35,085 bases of DNA. It comes from Nitritalea halalkaliphila LW7. Its GTDB lineage: Bacteria > Bacteroidota > Bacteroidia > Cytophagales > Cyclobacteriaceae. The position numbers were made by a program, and so were the translations under genes. The notes beneath the pieces are model-generated. The model was not told where the DNA came from. It did not search any database and was given only the letters and a program-made list of their open reading frames with translations. Of the stretch, positions 26,342-35,004 are shown in pieces. Positions within the stretch are counted from its first letter, which is position 1. Every line of letters starts with the position of its first letter. Where the stretch lies: the NCBI RefSeq assembly GCF_000265075.1, contig NZ_AJYA01000074.1, positions 1 to 35,085 on the forward strand, in the 5' to 3' direction.

Positions 26342-26816
26342 CCTTTTCTTGTTTTTCGATTAAGGCTTTCAGTCGCGCCTTGGCCCGTGCATAATGCGTC
26401 CGCACAGTGCCTAGGGCCAGTTGCATCACCGCGGCGGCTTCCTCCAGCGTATGTCCATGGTAAAACACCAATAATAGCACCTCCCGCTGCTGAGGAGACA
26501 GGCGCCCTAGAAGCTGCTCTTCCACGCTACGTTCCGCCACATACGGTTCCTCTTCCTGCTCTGGGGCCTGCTCGAGGCTGTAATGCACTCGATACGTTCG
26601 CTGCCACTCCAAAGCCGTAAGCCGAATGACGCTGAATAACCAGGTTTTTACCGACGCGCGCCCATCGAACCGCGCCCTACCCTCTAAAATCTTGAGATTG
26701 ACCTCCTGGAGCACCTCCCGAGCACGCTCTTCGTCAAAGTCGCAGCACTGCCGCGCCCAGTAAAACGCGGGGCCATGCTGCGCCTGAAGTTCTCGAAGAA
26801 GTGCCGGAATGTCCAT
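26331..26816 (-). CDS. ECF-type RNA polymerase sigma factor (sigma-70 family)
   Basis: A 161-residue factor with region 2 (CCDFDEERAREVLQEVNLKILEG, then SVKTWLFSVIRLTALEWQR) and region 4 (LGRLSPQQREVLLLVFYHGHTLEEAAAVM, with recognition helix GTVRTHYARAKARLKAL). Length and the lack of regions 1.1 and 3 define the ECF class. It heads a three-gene minus-strand cluster with a membrane-anchored partner and an exported plug-containing protein, the usual layout for envelope-signal-responsive transcription. The weak upstream TATCCTTG (26864-26871, minus) could be its -7 element. Intact frame. Confidence 0.92.
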   Translation of the reverse strand: MDIPALLRELQAQHGPAFYWARQCCDFDEERAREVLQEVNLKILEGRARFDGRASVKTWLFSVIRLTALEWQRTYRVHYSLEQAPEQEEEPYVAERSVEEQLLGRLSPQQREVLLLVFYHGHTLEEAAAVMQLALGTVRTHYARAKARLKALIEKQEKDEA

Positions 26817-26851
26817 TTACATATTCATTTATCTCTTAGTGCAGAAAATGC

Positions 26852-27366
26852 CTACTTATAGGACAAGGATACGTAAAAAAAATCAAGAAAATGTTTCGTC
26901 TGTGTCCGTAGCATAGGAGGTTTTGCCTCCGGCAAAAAAAACGCCAGCGCCCGGTACCAGCGCTGCTCTTCCTTCATATAAAAATTAAGCGGTTTACGCC
27001 ATCCCAAAGCAGACACAAGCAGTCCTCTTTTAGGGGCAGTAGCTCCAGCTTCTCCCACTTGTAGGTCCGAATCGTTTCACCCCGCATCGTATCGACCCGA
27101 AAAACCAAGTGCTGAGGCGTGAGCACCAGCTTGCCATGTACCGTGTGCCCATCATACGTACAGGAAACCTGCGCTTTTAATAAAATCATCGGCAGCGTAA
27201 AATGCATGCAGAGCGTGAAAAAGGCGCTTTGGAAAAGCAAGGACCAAAACGTTACCGATAAATTTAAAACCAAGCTCATCCCCAGATACGCGATGAAAAA
27301 TAGCGAAAAATGCAAGGCCGATTTCTTAAGCGCTAAAGGATGGCTATATTTTTTCATAGGATTCAC
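26852..27366 (-). CDS. Small membrane protein with PH/YcxB-like domain, function unknown (one apparent frameshift)
   Basis: Repaired length is about 171 residues (a start at 27357 is also possible). The N-terminus is basic, followed by two hydrophobic helices (LHFSLFFIAYLGMSLVLNL and FWSLLFQSAFFTLCMHFTLP). A beta-rich part with YDGHTVHGKLVLTPQHLVFRVD and the pattern TYKWEKLELLPLKEDCLCLL resembles bacterial PH or YcxB-like domains. Adding one T to the T run near 26980-26985 carries the frame through NRLIFYMKEEQRWYRALAFF to a stop at 26852; without it the protein ends at 130 residues. It has no clear operon partner. Confidence 0.5.
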
Positions 27367-27548
27367 ATAAGTCTTCTTAAAATTACAAGAAATAAATTCA
27401 TTTTCCTAATTAAATAAAAAGCACAAAGGTAAGTCCTCCTCACCTGCACACCATTCCTACCTAAAATACGTGCAGTCAAGCCGGCCTTCGCCTTATCTCT
27501 TTCCTGTCGTTTTGTGCCAAAGGTCACCAAAAATCAGGTCCAACCCGC

Positions 27549-27556
27549 TAACTTTG
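27549..27556 (+). promoter_or_regulatory. -7 promoter element of the copper-uptake operon
   Basis: TAACTTTG matches TAnnTTTG and ends only 5 bases before the ATG at 27562, so the transcript would be leaderless or nearly so. No TTG is found at the expected -33 distance. Confidence 0.45.
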
Positions 27557-27561
27557 CTTCC

Positions 27562-27939
27562 ATGAACATGCACAGCGTCTATTCCTTCTGTATCGGAATC
27601 GTCCTTATGCTCTCCCTGTTCCGCCTGACGCTCATTCAGGTCCATTTTCACTGGAACCAGGAAGCGATAGCGGAACTATTTTGCATCAACAAGGACATCC
27701 CTGAAAGTGGCTGTGACGGCACGTGCGAGCTCGGTAAGCGCTTAGCTGAAGCCAAAGGTGAGGGTGAAAAATCCTCCCTTCCGCAGGTGGACGAAAAAAC
27801 CCCTACCCTGTATGTGCTGCAGGCAGCGATTCTTCTCTTCGCACAGGAGGGAACTGGGCACCTCTCGCACCCCATTCCAGCCCCAATGGCCCTTCCACAG
27901 GCCCCTATTTTTGGTATTTTTCAACCGCCACGCGCCTAA
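27562..27939 (+). CDS. Small Cys-motif membrane protein upstream of OprC-like receptor
   Basis: A protein of about 125 residues from the start at 27562 (a longer start at 27514 is less likely because it precedes the promoter element). An N-terminal hydrophobic helix (VYSFCIGIVLMLSLFRLTLIQV) acts as anchor or signal. It is followed by HWNQEAIAELFCINKDIPESGCDGTCELGKRL. The C-x2-K-x4-x-C-x2-C pattern is shared with small Bacteroidota proteins that, as I recall them, precede copper-type TonB receptors. A Pro-rich tail ends the protein. It sits 76 bases upstream of the receptor. Metal handling by the cysteines is inferred, not shown. Confidence 0.65.
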   Translation: MNMHSVYSFCIGIVLMLSLFRLTLIQVHFHWNQEAIAELFCINKDIPESGCDGTCELGKRLAEAKGEGEKSSLPQVDEKTPTLYVLQAAILLFAQEGTGHLSHPIPAPMALPQAPIFGIFQPPRA

Positions 27940-27963
27940 GTCCTCCTTTTAGGCCCTTTTTCT

Positions 27964-27986
27964 CGTGCCCGATCACTAGCGGCACG
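27964..27986. other. Hairpin between the Cys-motif gene and the OprC-like gene
   Basis: CGTGCC (27964-27969) and GGCACG (27981-27986) form a 6-bp stem in the 76-base gap. It may tune relative expression or processing of the two-gene transcript. No T tract follows. Confidence 0.25.
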
Positions 27987-28015
27987 CTTACCTTTTCACC
28001 TATTCACTGAAAAAA

Positions 28016-30279
28016 ATGAAGACATCCCCTCTTTTCGGGATGGGCATACTCCTGTTTTGCCTATTCTGGACAGGTCCTTTGCGCATGCGCAAAACCCAAA
28101 AACCATTTTCCTTTACAGCACTTCTGACCAAGTGCCCCTCATCGGAGCTACCTATCGCTATGGCGAGCAGCAGGGCATTAGCTCTGAACAGGGCAGCATA
28201 CAGCTACAGTACACCCCCGACGAGGTGCTGCAGTTGCGTCACCTGCTTATCGGCACCCTACGCATCAGCGGAAATGCTTTAGAAGAGGCCTTTCAGACGG
28301 GAAAATTGGCGCTCAGCGCCCAAACCCGTGACCTGGCCCCCGTTAGTGTGCTGGCCCTCCGCCCAGAAGATGGCATCCGCAGCAGGCAGCAGCTGCAGGT
28401 CAGCGAACGGCTTCACCAAGATGCAGGGGCCATCCTCCAGGCAGATCCCGCTATCAGCGGTATTCGAAAAAGCGGGAGCTTCGGCTTCGACCCCGTACTG
28501 AGAGGCTTTAAATACGAGCAGCTAAACGTGGTCATCGATGGCTTCTCCAGCGCCGCGGCGGCCTGTCCGAACCGCATGGACCCGCCCACCTCACAGGTAA
28601 ACCTGAGCCGCATCCAGTCGGTGGAAATCCTAAAAGGTCCCCATGCCTTGCGCTATGGCATCGGCATCGGCGGAACCATTAATTATCAATCTGCCGCACC
28701 GCGCTTCAGTACCCAGTGGAGTACCTTCGGAAGAGTCTCCTCTATGGTCGAAACGAACGGGGGCATTACCCGACAGGAAGGCATGATCGGATTTTCGAAC
28801 GCACGCTTCTCCGGAGGAATTACCGCCGCCTATGCCACGGGCAGCGACTACCGTGACGGCACCGGAACCAGCGTCCCCGCACAGTTTCGCCGCGGTACCC
28901 TGAGCACCTTCGGCAATTACCAGTTAAATGAGCGCCAGCTCCTGTCTTGGAATGTGCAGCGTAATTTTGCCCGTGATGTGGACTTCCCTTCCTTGCCGAT
29001 GGATCTGCGTAGCGATGACAGCTGGATAAATAGCCTGAAACACACACTCAGCGGAACAGGCGGCATCTTCCAGCAGCTAAGCACACAGATCTTCTACTCC
29101 CATGTAGATCACCTGATGGATAATGGCCTTCGGGAACTCGATCCGCGTCCCGCAAATGTCCGCACACCTGCCATCACCTCCATGGTCGGAGGAAGAACAG
29201 AGGGAAAGTGGCGCTGGAAAAACCACCAACTTTATGCAGGATTCGACCTGCGGCAGGAAGAAGCCTCCGGGCAGCGCGAGCGGGAGTTTTTACAAGGGCC
29301 ACAGGCGGGTACTACCCGCTTAGAAAACGCTTGGCAAGATAGCCGCATCCGCAAGGCGGGCCTCTTCACCTCCTACGAATGGCACGGCACACGGCTAAGC
29401 TGGACGAGCAGCCTGCGCCTCGACCTCAATCAGGCCGAAACCCGCGCGCCTGATGGTCGTTTTCTCGAGCTATTCGAGGCCAGCAGCGTCACACAGTGGA
29501 ATCCCGGCCTGAGCAGCGGCATGCAGTACACACTGACAGAAAAAGACGAAATCGGCTTTTGGCTCGCACGCGTCAGCAGGAGTGGAAGTCTGACCGAGCG
29601 CTTTATCAACTTCTTCCCTGTGGGCCTAGACCCTTTCGAGGTTTTGGGAAATCCACTGCTGAAGCCTGAGACCAATCATCAGGCCGATCTGGTCTACCGC
29701 AGACAAGGCAGCAGCCTTTCCATTCAGGTCAATGGTTTTGCGGCTTACATCACTGACTATATCACGGGAGAAATCGTGGACATCGCCCCCCGCTTGCCAC
29801 AAGCACCAGGTGTTCGCCAAATGCTTAACATCGGCGCAGCCTTTAAGGCGGGTGGTGAGCTCAGCCTGATCCATGCTTGGCATCCGCAGCTGACGCAGGA
29901 ATTTCGCGCAGCCTACACGTATGGCGAAAATACCGTAACAGGGGAGGCACTTCCGGAGATCGCGCCTTTAGATATGCGCTACCAGCTGCATGCCCGCTGG
30001 CTGCAGGATCGCCTCCACACCCAGCTGCATCTGCGGCATGTGCGGGGACAGCAGCGCGTGGCGCAAAGCTTCGGAGAATTCGAAAGCCCAGCGTTCACGC
30101 TCCTAGATCTGCACCTCAGCTACGCTATTTTACCTAAGCTTCCGGTAAAGTTAATGGTCCATAACCTACTGGATGCCGCCTACTTCGAGCACCTTAACCG
30201 TCCCTTACGTGTGGGGGAAAACCGCCCCCTTTTCGAGCCCGGCAGAAATTTCTCCTTGAGCATCAGCTACCACTGGTAA
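28016..30279 (+). CDS. TonB-dependent copper receptor, OprC/NosA-like (one apparent frameshift)
   Basis: Repaired length is 754 residues. The signal peptide starts at 28016 (MKTSPLFGMGILLFCLFW); restoring one T in the TTT near 28078-28080 joins it to FAHAQ and NPKTIFLYS. Plug: SGSFGFDPVLRGFKYEQLNVVIDG, and RIQSVEILKGPHALRYGIGIGG. The copper-binding set known from Pseudomonas OprC is preserved: CxxxM in AACPNRMDPPTSQ (Cys codon 28564-28566) and HxM in VDHLMDNG (His codon 29110-29112). The barrel ends in SISYHW, a proper aromatic terminus. OprC-type receptors import Cu(I/II) across the outer membrane. The small Cys-motif gene directly upstream is a probable partner. A mature protein with these ligands is strong support for copper rather than siderophore uptake. 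Confidence 0.88.
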
Positions 30280-30327
30280 GCGGAAGAAAGAGCCAGTGCC
30301 CTGCACATGAATCTAAAAAAACACTGC

Positions 30328-30352
30328 GGCAGCAGGCCTAAAAACCTGCTGC
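30328..30352. terminator. Shared terminator hairpin of the copper receptor and GGT genes
   Basis: GGCAGCAGG (30328-30336) and CCTGCTGCC (30344-30352) are a perfect 9-bp inverted repeat. On the minus strand it is followed after GCAGTG by seven T. The GGT stop codon (30338-30340) lies in the loop. Confidence 0.7.
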
Positions 30353-32075
30353 CCAGTCATCTCCCCTCGGATCGCCAGCTCCTTCCAGCCTACCGTCCTT
30401 GGTGACTAAAATCGCATCCACACGCCCATAAGCACTTCTTTCACGAAGCGGATGCCCTTTGGCCCGCAAGGCCTCTATCACCGCATCTGAAAAAGCCCCC
30501 GGCTCATGCTGAATGTCTTCTGGGTACCACTGATGATGAAAACGCGGTGCCGCCACTGCTTCGGACATGCTCATACCATGTGCGAGCACATTTAAAATCG
30601 TCTGAAAAACAGAGGTGATGATCGTGGAACCACCCGGCGTGCCCACCACCATCAGGAGTTTACCCTCCCGCTCGATGATCGTCGGGGTCATGGCACTCAG
30701 CATACGCTTGCCAGGTGCGATGGCATTAGCGGCCCCACCGAGTAAGCCGTACATGTTCGGGAAACCTGGCTTGATGCTGAAATCGTCCATCTCATTATTC
30801 AGCAGGAAGCCGCTCCATGCACGAAGGTCTTGGAACCATAAGAAGAATTAATGGTGGTCGTCACCGAGACAGCATGCCCAGCTGCATCGATGATGCTGTA
30901 GTGGGTCGTCTCCTCAGACTCAGGGTAAACCCAAAACATTTCCTTTACCTCCGCACTGGGCGTGGCTTTTTCTGCCGAAATGCGGGATACGCGCGAGCGC
31001 AAATACGCCGGATCTAATAAAGCCTGCTGGGGCACAGGCCAAAAGTCAGGATCTCCCAAGTGGGCCGCCCGATCCGCATACACACGGCGCATCAGCTCGG
31101 TCATCCAGTGAACCGTTTCGGCAGACTGCCAACCCATTTCGCTGAAATCTACTTGCTCAGCCATTCCTAAAAGTTGGGCTAAAGCGATGCCGCCGGAACT
31201 GCTCGGCCCCATGCCGACCACTTGGTAATCCAGGTAGGTGCTCATCACGGGGTCACGCCACTGAGCGGCATAGGCATCTAGGTCTTCCTGCCGCATGCGG
31301 GCACCTCCTGCCTCGATTTCAGCCAGGAGCAAGGCGGCCGTTTCGCCCCCATAAAAGCCTTCCCTTCCAGCCGTCTGAATGCGCCGCAGCGTCTGCCCCA
31401 GCTCCGGCTGCCGGAGGATATCCCCCTCCTGCCACTCGGCCTCCTTAATCAGAGCTTGGCAGTCTCAGGAAAGCGATTGTTTTCGATGAAGCGCTCCTTT
31501 AGATTGTTGAAATTCCGCGCCTGCTTGGCGGTAATCGGAAAGCCTTCTTCTGCTAGCCGAACCGCTGGCGCCAAGAGCGTTTTCAGGGGAAGTGTGCCAA
31601 ATTTAGCATGCGCCCGCAGCATGCCATCCACAGAGCCCGGCACTCCCGCAGCGGTCGCTCCGTAGAGACTTTTGCCCTCGAGCACCTCTCCTTCCGCATC
31701 TAAATACATGGTCTCAAATGCTTCTAAAGAGGCTTTTTCACGAAAATCAAGGGTGTGATAGCGCCCCTCAGGCTCCCGATAGACCATAAAACCTCCACCT
31801 CCGATATTTCCGGCTGAAGGATAGACCACCGCGAGCGCAAAGTGCACAGCCACCATCGCATCGATGGCGCTACCACCTTCCTGTAAAATCGCCAGCCCCA
31901 CACGGGTGGCCTCCGGATGTGCCGTCACCACCATGGCCTCTTTTCCAAAGGCAGTTTTACCTTCCTGAAAAGAGGGTTCACTGGGACCACATTGCGCCAG
32001 CAAAAGGAGGAGCAGCAAGCCAAAAACAGCGCGCTGACCTCGAAAAACAAGGTGGTTTTTCAAATTCTTACACAT
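30338..32075 (-). CDS. ggt: Gamma-glutamyltransferase (GGT) lipoprotein (two apparent frameshifts)
   Basis: Repaired length is 579 residues, normal for GGT. The start at 32075 opens on a lipoprotein signal (MCKNLKNHLVFRGQRAVFG, then LLLLLLLAQC). The large subunit shows AMVVTAHPEATRVGLAILQ, GGGGFMV-type NIGGGGFMVYR and GGIAL. The self-processing site and nucleophile are visible in TTHYSIIDAAGHAVSVT (first Thr, codon 30907-30909). The small subunit has the oxyanion and substrate motif VGTPGGSTI. The enzyme cleaves gamma-glutamyl bonds of glutathione and related compounds in the envelope. Breaks: one A lost near 31454-31455 (TT on the plus strand), and one G lost near 30810-30811 (repair gives HGAGFLLNNEMDDFS). 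It lies 69 bases after the racemase gene on the same strand. Confidence 0.88.
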
Positions 32076-32144
32076 AAAAGAAGCCGCCCCGACAGGACAG
32101 GAAGTTGGGAAGTTATGGTGCGTCTGCATAGGGATAAAGAAGGG

Positions 32145-33678
32145 TTAAGGCTGAGCTTGGACTTGCGCACTGCGGCGCTCCTGAAAACGTTGGATGAAGG
32201 CCGCTGTGGTAGGGGTAGATTCCGCCAGCGCTCATAGGTATCGGCAGAAATATGGGCGGGGCTAAAGGGCGTGTACTGCACGAAGGCTTTGTTTTCACCC
32301 GCCTCACGTCCATATTTATAGGCATACGGAAAGCGCCCTGCCGCGTCCACCTGCACCTCTGGCAGGGTCGTATTCGGAATACTGATGTAGAACGCCGTTT
32401 CGCTCGCCGCCGACTCGGGATGCAGCAGGTTCTCGGCATGCAAAAAGGCGTACAGCTCCTCGGCCACATTCTCGGCGGGATCTACTAGCGCGATTTCCGG
32501 TGCCATTACGTGCCGATAGCGGTACGTTTCGCCCTCCCGAAAAGCGTATAATTCGGCGAGAACTTGCCGAATTTCCTCTTTTAAATAGGGATAATGCGTG
32601 CAGCCTAGCAGCAGCACACGGAGCGGCGCAGCATTCGGACTTTGGCGCATCTGCTCCAGCAGCGAGACCAGATGAAAACGGACATAGTTTTCGGTGCTGT
32701 TCAACTGTAAAATCTCACATGCATCTGTGTCGGGACTATCGCAGAGCATGCCTGCCTCTTCAAAGTTAAAGTTGTACACCTCCCACAGTGCCCGTTCGAT
32801 CGGGTAATCGCTATGCTCAAAGGAGGGACCCCGGTAATCCGGACGGGTGCTTTGCGCCCTGGCGCAATGTACTCAGACTCTCCATCCACGGCCTCCGCCA
32901 CGCCTAGACCGCCCTGGTTAAAGACCTGTAGAGTGCCCGTAGCCCCAAGCTCCTGCCACTGCGCCTGAAGCGTATTCGCGTAGCCTTTTGATTTTACAGT
33001 GCCCACAGTCGCGAAAACACCGACGCTGGCATCCTCCGTAGGATCGAGATGCGCTAAGGCACCTCGCACGCCCGCATCGATCACGCCGATCACATGCACC
33101 GGCAGCTGGGCGCGCTCCATAAAGGTCATGAGCGCTTCCTTTCCGTAGGCCGTCGCCGTATTACAGGCCACCACCAGCGCCTTAATGGCGGGCTTATCCT
33201 GCTGAAGCTGTCCCTGCTCATCCACATAGCTGCTGCCGAGCAGAAAGTGAGCATCCTTCAGAATATGTTCCAGCAGCAGTTCACTCTTCCCCTCCGAGGC
33301 GTAGTTGCCATAGGGCATATTGGCCTGATCGGCCAAATAAATAAAGGCCTCGCGCTCAAAATCCGGGAGACCGTCCGCGCCAGGGCTACCATCGGCGTTT
33401 TGAAAGCCATCGAATTCCAAGATGGTGTCCAAGATGGTCAGCCCCCCCGTACCGGAATCGAAGACGCCGATCGCTTGGCGTGGATCAAGGCGGTAAGACT
33501 TCGTGTCCAGGTAAAAGGGACTGGTAGGTTCGAGGAGCATCGCACGCTCGAGAGGCGACCAGGAAACACCTGTGTTAGGAGTTTCTTGCCCCTTTTCCTT
33601 AGCTGGCGTGCAGGCGGCCGTGAAGAGCCACACGCCCAGCAGGAGGTAAGCGAGTAGAAAAAAGGAATTACGCTTCAT
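32145..33678 (-). CDS. Exported MurI-like glutamate (Asp/Glu) racemase lipoprotein (two apparent frameshifts)
   Basis: Repaired length is 511 residues, about 240 more than a normal MurI. It opens on a lipoprotein signal (MKRNSFFLLAYLLLGVWLFTAAC). Both racemase lobes are complete: AIGVFDSGTGGLTILD, IYLADQANMPYGNYASEGKS, then VVACNTATAYG (first catalytic Cys, codon 33163-33165), and LLLGCTHYPYLK (second Cys, codon 32600-32602). Extra segments are an insertion after FDSG (residues about 95-115), one before VACN, and a C-terminal extension of about 130. Breaks: one G lost in the GGG near 32868-32870 (repair gives IAPGAQSTRPDYRGPSFEH), and one C lost near 32207 (repair ends the protein as TAAFIQRFQERRSAQVQAQP). 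MurI is normally cytoplasmic, so the export signal is unusual. It is upstream of GGT and probably co-transcribed. Confidence 0.82.
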
Positions 33679-33921
33679 TTTGCTGGTTTATTTCGTAAAT
33701 CTTTGCAAAAGGTCGCAATTTTTTCGCGAAAACGCAGCTACAAACGTACTTTTTACATAAAAGGTCAAGAAGTTCCTTTGCTTGTATGCTATCCGCAGCC
33801 CTTTCCTCCATCTATTCGCAGCCCTTTATTTCAGGTTCGCCCTGCTACGTAGGCTAGTACCCGCTTTCGGTCGTTGCTGCCTGTAGGCGAGACTTTCTTG
33901 AATAAGGAGAAAATACCGCGC
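33679..33921. other. Divergent intergenic region between racemase and GluQ-RS genes
   Basis: About 240 bases. It contains a 12-bp palindrome TTTTCGCGAAAA (about 33721-33732) close to the racemase side. I see no recognisable RNA gene, and no clear TAnnTTTG box on either strand. Confidence 0.4.
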
Positions 33922-34938
33922 ATGAATACGCGTTTTTCTTGTCCCGCTAACCGATATGTTGTAAATTTCGTATGGAATTATACACCAAACTTGACTCCAC
34001 TGACACCCTATTTTCGACTTACGCGCTATGCGCCTACCCCGAGTGGCTATCTGCATCTGGGCAATCTCTTTAATTTCTTGGAGACGCTTCGCCTGGCCCG
34101 TTATTTCAAGGCGCGGATTCTACTGCGTATCGACGATGCGGATGAGCAGCGCTGCCGTCCCGAATATGTAGCGGATATTTTTGAGAGCTTAACCTATTTG
34201 GGGCTGCCCTATGACTTTGGGCCACGTTCCGTTCGGGAGTTTGAGGGTCACTTTAAGCAGGCCTATCGGATGCCCCTGTATCGGGAGGCTTTTTTGCGCC
34301 TTCGGCGCCAAAACAAGGTGTATGCCTGCTCCTGCACGCGTAAAGAACTGGCGAAAGAGACCGAATCTGACGGTTATCCGGGCACTTGTCGGGAGAAAGC
34401 CCCCGCCTATGCGCCGGGTCCTGTGGCTTGGAGACACCGCAGTGAGCCAGCGCTTCCGGTTTACCTTCCTGCCATGCGCCTAGGCCCCTATGCCAAGCCG
34501 CTAGCACCGAGTATCCGTGATGCTATCGTTTGGCGAAAGGAAGATCTGCCTGCGTATCAGTTGAGCTCTATCGTAGACGATGCCTTTTTCGGAGTAGATC
34601 TTTGGGTGCGGGGCTTGGACCTGGAGGCCTCCTCTCACTTTCAGTTTGCGCTGGCGAAGGATTTAGACTATAGTGCTTTTCGGCAGACGGCGGTATTTCA
34701 CCATGATCTACTGCGAGATGTGAATGGAGAAAAACTGGCCAAGCGTGAAGGCGCCACATCGCTAAAGGCGCTACGGGAGTCAGGCACTACCCCTGAGCGG
34801 GTCTATCTGCTTTTAGCCGAGCTTCTGGGCATGGCAGGAAAGCCACAGTCAGCGGAAGATTTTATTCGCTGTCGGCAGCAGCAGCTGGAGCGCCTGGGCG
34901 AGACGCGGTTAAAGAGGCACTCTGTAAGAAAAATCTAA
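33922..34938 (+). CDS. gluQ: Glutamyl-Q tRNA(Asp) synthetase
   Basis: About 338 residues from the start at 33922 (in-frame upstream starts exist; AAGGAG lies 12 bases upstream). It is a truncated class I glutamyl-tRNA synthetase catalytic domain lacking the anticodon-binding part. The HIGH-like motif is APTPSGYLHLGN, followed by ILLRIDDADEQRC. The zinc ligands appear as CSCTRKEL and YPGTC. The KMSKS-like motif is EKLAKREGA. GluQ-RS charges glutamate onto queuosine of tRNA(Asp) rather than onto tRNA(Glu). Length and the C/C-C pattern fit that assignment better than GltX. The first 35 residues before YFRLTRYAPTPSG are atypical, so the true start may be closer to that motif. Intact frame. Confidence 0.85.
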   Translation: MNTRFSCPANRYVVNFVWNYTPNLTPLTPYFRLTRYAPTPSGYLHLGNLFNFLETLRLARYFKARILLRIDDADEQRCRPEYVADIFESLTYLGLPYDFGPRSVREFEGHFKQAYRMPLYREAFLRLRRQNKVYACSCTRKELAKETESDGYPGTCREKAPAYAPGPVAWRHRSEPALPVYLPAMRLGPYAKPLAPSIRDAIVWRKEDLPAYQLSSIVDDAFFGVDLWVRGLDLEASSHFQFALAKDLDYSAFRQTAVFHHDLLRDVNGEKLAKREGATSLKALRESGTTPERVYLLLAELLGMAGKPQSAEDFIRCRQQQLERLGETRLKRHSVRKI

Positions 34939-34965
34939 CTTTATAAAAATAGTTCATAAGTAAAA

Positions 34966-34990
34966 AAAGCGCATGAAACTTCATGGCGCT
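34966..34990. terminator. Hairpin between GluQ-RS gene and the right-edge gene
   Basis: AGCGC-ATGAA pairs with TTCAT-GGCGCT with one bulge, between an A tract on the left and the convergent gene on the right. It probably ends transcription from either side. Confidence 0.5.
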
Positions 34991-35004
34991 TACCCTTTGT
35001 CTAT

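Noticed and set aside
32113..32469. A separate minus-strand reading frame within the racemase C-terminus
   Set aside because: It reads as a low-complexity Arg/Ser/Pro shadow of the racemase frame. Only its last 24 or so codons are not used, because the restored racemase ends in a third frame at 32145.
30338..33678. Real pseudogenes of GGT and racemase
   Set aside because: Every catalytic motif is intact and the breaks are single lost bases in homopolymers, the same pattern as in rlmB. Sequencing error is more likely, though not proven.
33826..33900. Possible structured RNA (SRP-like or other) upstream of the GluQ-RS gene
   Set aside because: I compared both strands with SRP RNA helix 8 signatures and found no matching GGAA/GNRA loop with its flanking symmetric motif. 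No RNA family is supported.
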